A DNA stretch of 7,852 bases from Thermoflexus hugenholtzii JAD2 (GTDB lineage: Bacteria > Chloroflexota > Dehalococcoidia > SHYB01), in NCBI GenBank assembly GCA_945861815.1, contig CAMAVV010000069.1:1-7852 (forward strand), written 5' to 3'. The notes beneath the pieces are model-generated. The model made no database searches. It was not told where the DNA came from and was given only the letters and a program-made list of their open reading frames with translations. This document shows positions 7,035-7,852 of the stretch, in pieces; position 1 is the first letter of the stretch, and each line of letters opens with the position of its first letter. Both the position numbers and the translations under genes were made by a program.

Positions 7035-7063
7035 TTGCATCGTCTCGGCGCGCCGGGTACTAT
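7035..7063 (+). promoter_or_regulatory. Sigma70-like promoter for the rpiB fusion gene
   Basis: -35 TTGCAT (7035-7040), spacer of 17 nt, -10 TACTAT (7058-7063). It starts 12 bp after the DHA2 stop codon. The predicted transcript begins near 7070, leaving a leader of about 70 nt that contains repeat block B and the GGAG ribosome site. Confidence 0.55.
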
Positions 7064-7084
7064 TCCAGAGCGATGAAATCATGA

Positions 7085-7131
7085 CTCCCTAAGTTCCAAG
7101 TTCCTGACTTCCTACGTTCCCAAGTTCCTAC
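7085..7131. repeat. 8-bp tandem repeat block B (about 6 units)
   Basis: Consecutive units on the + strand: CTCCCTAA, GTTCCAA (one base short), GTTCCTGA, CTTCCTAC, GTTCCCAA, GTTCCTAC. The consensus is roughly GTTCCTAM. The block fills most of the predicted 5' leader of the rpiB fusion gene and ends directly at its ribosome site. It shares 14 identical bases with block A at 3957-3980. Confidence 0.8.
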
Positions 7132-7135
7132 GGAG
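7132..7135 (+). promoter_or_regulatory. Ribosome binding site of the rpiB fusion gene
   Basis: GGAG ends 6 nt before ATG 7142 and abuts the last 8-bp repeat unit. It fixes the start and means that changes in repeat number would alter the leader but not the ribosome site spacing. Confidence 0.65.
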
Positions 7136-7141
7136 CACCAC

Positions 7142-7852
7142 ATGCGCATTGCCGTTGGCGGCGACCACGCTGGCTTTGAACTGAAGAACACCGTCATTGG
7201 CTGGGTCAAGGCCCTGGGCCATGAGGTTGTTGATGTCGGCGCCCACGCCTTCGACGCCTTGGATGACTATCCTGATTTCGCCATCGCCGTTGCAGAGGCC
7301 GTCGCCTCCAAAAAGGCCGAGCGCGGCATCGTCGTCTGCGGCAGCGGCGTCGGCGCAAGCGTCACCGCAAATAAAGTGCCCGGCATTCGCGCCGGTGTCT
7401 GCCACGATACCTATTCAGCGCACCAGGGCGTTGAGCACGACGATATGAATGTCCTCTGCCTTGGCGGGCGCATCATCGGCCTGGAAGTCGCCCGCGAAGC
7501 TATCGCCGCCTTCGCCAGCGCCAAGTTCGTCAGCAGCGAGGCGAAGTACGTGCGCCGCCTCAGCAAGGTGAACGCCGTCGAAGCTGCCGGCACGTCAAAG
7601 CCCGATCAACTCCAGGTGCTCGTCGTCACCTTCGAAGTGAAGCCTGAACAGCGCCAGGCCTTTTACGAAGCATCCCTGGAAGATGCGCGCAACACCAAGG
7701 CCAACGAGCCTGGCTGTCTCCGCTTCGACGTCATCGAGGACACGCAGAACCCCAACAAGTTCGTCTTCTACGAGGTCTATCGCGATGCGGATGCGCTGAA
7801 GGCCCATACCCAGGCGCCCTATCTCGCAACGTGGGTCGAGGCCACAAAGCCT
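7142..7852 (+). CDS. rpiB: Ribose-5-phosphate isomerase B fused to an LsrG/YgiN-like ABM domain (3' end beyond window)
   Basis: An open frame of 237 codons with no stop before the window end. Residues 1-148 are RpiB, which interconverts ribose-5-phosphate and ribulose-5-phosphate in the cytoplasm. It has GGDHAGFELK (6-15), the active-site loop CGSGVGASVTANK (66-78) with Cys66, and H99 in EHDDMNVL, where E. coli RpiB has its ring-opening His99. The domain ends with RRLSKVNAVE (138-147), where standalone RpiB proteins usually stop. After a linker of about 9 residues the frame continues from about 157 as an antibiotic-biosynthesis-monooxygenase (ABM) fold: LQVLVVTFEVKP, EPGCLRFDV (189-197), FVFYEVYRDADALKAH (207-222). 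This is close in pattern to E. coli LsrG, which acts on phosphorylated AI-2. There is no stop, start codon with ribosome site, or frame change between the parts, so I read it as a genuine fusion. The combined function is unknown; ABM domains also occur in quinol monooxygenases. Confidence 0.88.
   Translation, partial: MRIAVGGDHAGFELKNTVIGWVKALGHEVVDVGAHAFDALDDYPDFAIAVAEAVASKKAERGIVVCGSGVGASVTANKVPGIRAGVCHDTYSAHQGVEHDDMNVLCLGGRIIGLEVAREAIAAFASAKFVSSEAKYVRRLSKVNAVEAAGTSKPDQLQVLVVTFEVKPEQRQAFYEASLEDARNTKANEPGCLRFDVIEDTQNPNKFVFYEVYRDADALKAHTQAPYLATWVEATKP

Noticed and set aside
5409..7082. 557-codon open frame antisense to the whole DHA2 exporter gene
   Set aside because: The strong third-position C bias of the real gene makes antisense codons begin with G, giving Ala/Asp/Glu/Gly/Val-rich low-complexity protein without stops. 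There is no recognisable domain, and the sense frame has every family motif.
7073..7092. Two tiny leader frames (ATG AAA TCA TGA and ATG ACT CCC TAA) before the rpiB fusion
   Set aside because: They are 3 codons each, overlap by chance composition, and have no ribosome site; a leader-peptide attenuator is not supported.

Overview
The window is about 60% GC, gene-dense, and strongly prefers C at third codon positions. Every protein looks bacterial. The gene mix is a CaiB/BaiF-type CoA-transferase, an MCT-like MFS carrier, a zinc alcohol dehydrogenase, a PF04909-type amidohydrolase, an acyl-CoA dehydrogenase and a DHA2 exporter. Together with the intergenic micro-repeats, this resembles uncultured Chloroflexota (Dehalococcoidia/SAR202-like genomes). 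That placement is an impression from gene content, not a phylogenetic result.

Layout. Positions 1-168 are the 3' end of a CoA-transferase gene. It is followed on the + strand by an MFS carrier (210-1532) and a zinc alcohol dehydrogenase (1557-2654). A short convergent gap (2655-2767) holds an imperfect inverted-repeat element. An amidohydrolase is on the - strand (2768-3910). A divergent control region (3911-4142) carries two good sigma70-like promoters pointing opposite ways, plus a block of 8-bp tandem repeats in the amidohydrolase leader. Acyl-CoA dehydrogenase (4143-5315) and a 14-helix DHA2-type MFS exporter (5346-7022) follow on the + strand, 30 bp apart and probably cotranscribed. After another promoter and a longer block of the same 8-bp repeats comes a gene (7142 to beyond the window end) that starts as ribose-5-phosphate isomerase B and continues in frame into an ABM (LsrG/YgiN-like) domain.

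How the genes may work together. CoA-transferase, carboxylate-type carrier, alcohol dehydrogenase, amidohydrolase and acyl-CoA dehydrogenase are consistent with uptake of an organic acid or alcohol, CoA activation and beta-oxidation-like breakdown. No substrate can be named from sequence.

The two most unusual things are the RpiB-ABM fusion, which joins a pentose-phosphate isomerase to a domain resembling the phospho-AI-2 processing enzyme LsrG, and the 8-bp repeat family that sits in the predicted leaders of two separate genes in opposite orientation relative to transcription. Neither proves a new system, but both merit a check. Long open frames antisense to the genes are composition artefacts and are not annotated.
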